The position numbers and the translations under genes are program-made. From NCBI GenBank assembly GCA_019359015.1, contig JAHHID010000047.1, positions 1 to 56,088 of the forward strand: a stretch of 56,088 nt of DNA, in the 5' to 3' direction. The notes under the pieces are model-generated. The model did no database searches. It was not told the origin of the DNA and saw nothing but the letters and a program-made list of their open reading frames with translations. This document shows, piece after piece, positions 54,807 through 56,088 of this stretch (position 1 is its first letter; the number at the start of each line of letters is the position of its first letter). This DNA comes from Spirirestis rafaelensis WJT71-NPBG6. GTDB taxonomy: Bacteria; Cyanobacteriota; Cyanobacteriia; Cyanobacteriales; Nostocaceae.

Positions 54807-55685
54807 TCAAACTGTTGCTTTGTTCAGTAGTGGAAAACCGAGTTTCTCCCGTTGTTCCACATAAAGTTGCGCTACCCTTCGCGCCAAATGCCGAATCCTT
54901 GCTATGTAGCGAGTTCGCTCCGTGACTGAAATCACACCTCTTGCATCTAACAAGTTAAACATGTGCGAACACTTCATAACATAATCTAGGCTGGGTAAGA
55001 CTAATCCTCGCTCAGTTAATTGTTGAGCTTCCTGCTCATACATATTAAATAGTGTTAGCAGCATCTCAGGATTTGAGGCTTCAAAGTTGTAAATACATTG
55101 TTCAATCTCTCCTTGGAGGTGAACATCGCCATAAGTAATATTGTCTGTCCAACGAATCTTGGTGAATGCCTCCACTTCTTGGAGGTACATCGTCAGTCGT
55201 TCCAAACCGTATGTAATTTCAATAGAAACAGGACGGCAATCGATTCCTCCACACTGCTGGAAGTAGGTAAACTGAGTAATTTCCATTCCATCTAGCCAAA
55301 CTTCCCACCCAGTACCCCAAGCACCCACCGTCGCATCTTCCCAATTATCCTCCACAAAGCGGATATCATGGTCTTCTGGACGAATCCCTAGCGCTCTGAG
55401 CGAATCCAGATAAATTTCTTGAATATTATCTGGTGAAGGCTTAATCAAAACTTGGAACTGATAATAGTGTTGAAAGCGATTGGGATTTTCACCATAACGT
55501 CCATCAGTAGGACGACGACAAGGTTCAACATAAGCTACAGCCCAAGGTTCTGGTCCCAACGCTCTTAAAAAAGTATGCGGATTTTTGGTCCCTGCTCCCT
55601 TCTCAATGTCATATGGCTGGGCAATCAAACAACCGCGATCGCCCCAGAATTTATGCAAGACAGCTATTACCGACTGAAAAATCAC
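54807..55685 (-). CDS. glyQ: Glycyl-tRNA synthetase alpha subunit
   Basis: Catalytic alpha subunit of the bacterial alpha2-beta2 glycyl-tRNA synthetase. The 292-residue protein shows the full family signature: [60 protein letters not shown] and [20 protein letters not shown]. The glyS beta subunit is not adjacent, as is usual in cyanobacteria. It is read divergently from the rRNA operon, with about 310 bp between its start and the 16S gene. Confidence 0.97.
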   Translation of the reverse strand: MIFQSVIAVLHKFWGDRGCLIAQPYDIEKGAGTKNPHTFLRALGPEPWAVAYVEPCRRPTDGRYGENPNRFQHYYQFQVLIKPSPDNIQEIYLDSLRALGIRPEDHDIRFVEDNWEDATVGAWGTGWEVWLDGMEITQFTYFQQCGGIDCRPVSIEITYGLERLTMYLQEVEAFTKIRWTDNITYGDVHLQGEIEQCIYNFEASNPEMLLTLFNMYEQEAQQLTERGLVLPSLDYVMKCSHMFNLLDARGVISVTERTRYIARIRHLARRVAQLYVEQREKLGFPLLNKATV

Positions 55686-55798
55686 GTATTAGTAATCCTC
55701 GAGTGAAAGCGTGCTTGATTAATTATGCCCTAAAAGCAATGCTGCCACTACGTTTGACGGCTTTAGAAAAAATTCCCGAAATAAATTTGGGAAAATAG

Positions 55799-55827
55799 TT
55801 GACAAGAATTTGTGGACTCGCTATATT
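55799..55827 (+). promoter_or_regulatory. Strong sigma-70-type rRNA operon promoter
   Basis: TTGACA at 55799-55804 and TATATT at 55822-55827 with an exact 17-bp spacer. The only mismatch to consensus is in the -10 box. It lies about 170 bp upstream of the 16S 5' end, at a typical distance for an rRNA leader, and is oriented to read into it. Transcription should begin near 55834. Confidence 0.8.
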
Positions 55828-55995
55828 GAATAAGTGCCAGATGAGCGAGCGCGAAAAAGCGGACTCTTTTGGAGACCGAACCATGAAAAGATTATAGTTT
55901 GAAAGCAAGTATAAATCAACTTGTGCGCGTCAGTCAAATAATGAACCAGACTGAGGTTGTAAAAGAGCAGTCAATGTAGAGCTAAGAAACAATCC
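55828..55995 (+). other. rRNA operon leader
   Basis: The 168 bp between the promoter and the mature 16S 5' end form the transcribed leader, which in rRNA operons pairs with sequence beyond the 3' end of 16S for RNase III processing. The partner strand lies outside the window, so the stem cannot be checked. No ORF. Confidence 0.6.

Positions 55996-56088
<93 letters not shown>

Overview
The window comes from a cyanobacterium, most likely a filamentous member of the Nostocales. The evidence is the abundance of the HIP1 octamer GCGATCGC, a high-light-inducible chlorophyll-binding protein, a CrtW-type carotenoid ketolase, the fbp-tal-zwf-opcA pentose-phosphate cluster, an N-acylglucosamine 2-epimerase very like the Anabaena enzyme, and many short palindromic or heptanucleotide repeats. 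It is chromosomal housekeeping DNA with accessory patches. It ends in the first ~93 nt of a 16S rRNA gene, behind a near-consensus promoter.

Layout. 0.6-5.1 kb: infC, then a large nucleotide-transporter-like/HEAT protein paired with a cyclic-nucleotide-binding protein. 5.2-12.4 kb (minus strand): cobB, then fbp-tal-zwf-opcA, which feeds the oxidative pentose phosphate pathway. 12.7-17 kb: small proteins, an RRM RNA-binding protein and a B12-dependent ribonucleotide reductase (nrdJ) split by a 406-nt ORF-less group I intron. 17-21.7 kb: a duplicated FMN-binding protein gene whose second copy holds a complete group II intron. Between the copies lie a TipAS fragment, a frameshifted RelE-like toxin and its intact antitoxin. 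21.8-23.1 kb: a DUF433 antitoxin-like gene followed by a protein with a HEPN-type RxxxxH motif, a possible unusual toxin-antitoxin pair. 23.3-33 kb: cysE, envelope proteins, rhodanese, hrcA, twin membrane proteins, crtW, an Hlip and an SDR. 33.2-34.2 kb: a decayed IS630-type element. 34.9-37.1 kb: two genes of differing composition (SDR, mannose-6-phosphate isomerase), probably acquired. 37.2-46.7 kb: mixed metabolic genes (radical SAM, SemiSWEET, nucleotidyltransferase, aroC, epimerase, Rof-like, CapA). 46.8-51 kb: repeat-dense DNA with nested inverted-repeat elements, a 21-bp tandem array and an AAA/WD40 protein with a collapsed WD40 array. 51.3-56.1 kb: tRNA-Ser(CGA), a ComEC-like protein, a DUF4079 protein, glyQ and the start of the rRNA operon.

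The most notable material is RNA- and repeat-based: two different self-splicing intron classes within 6 kb, both in otherwise intact reading frames, and several families of non-autonomous inverted-repeat elements. Those elements appear to exchange internal hairpin modules between unrelated terminal repeats. The DUF433/HEPN pair is the best candidate for an undescribed protein system. All functional names rest on sequence recognition by eye; no database search was run.
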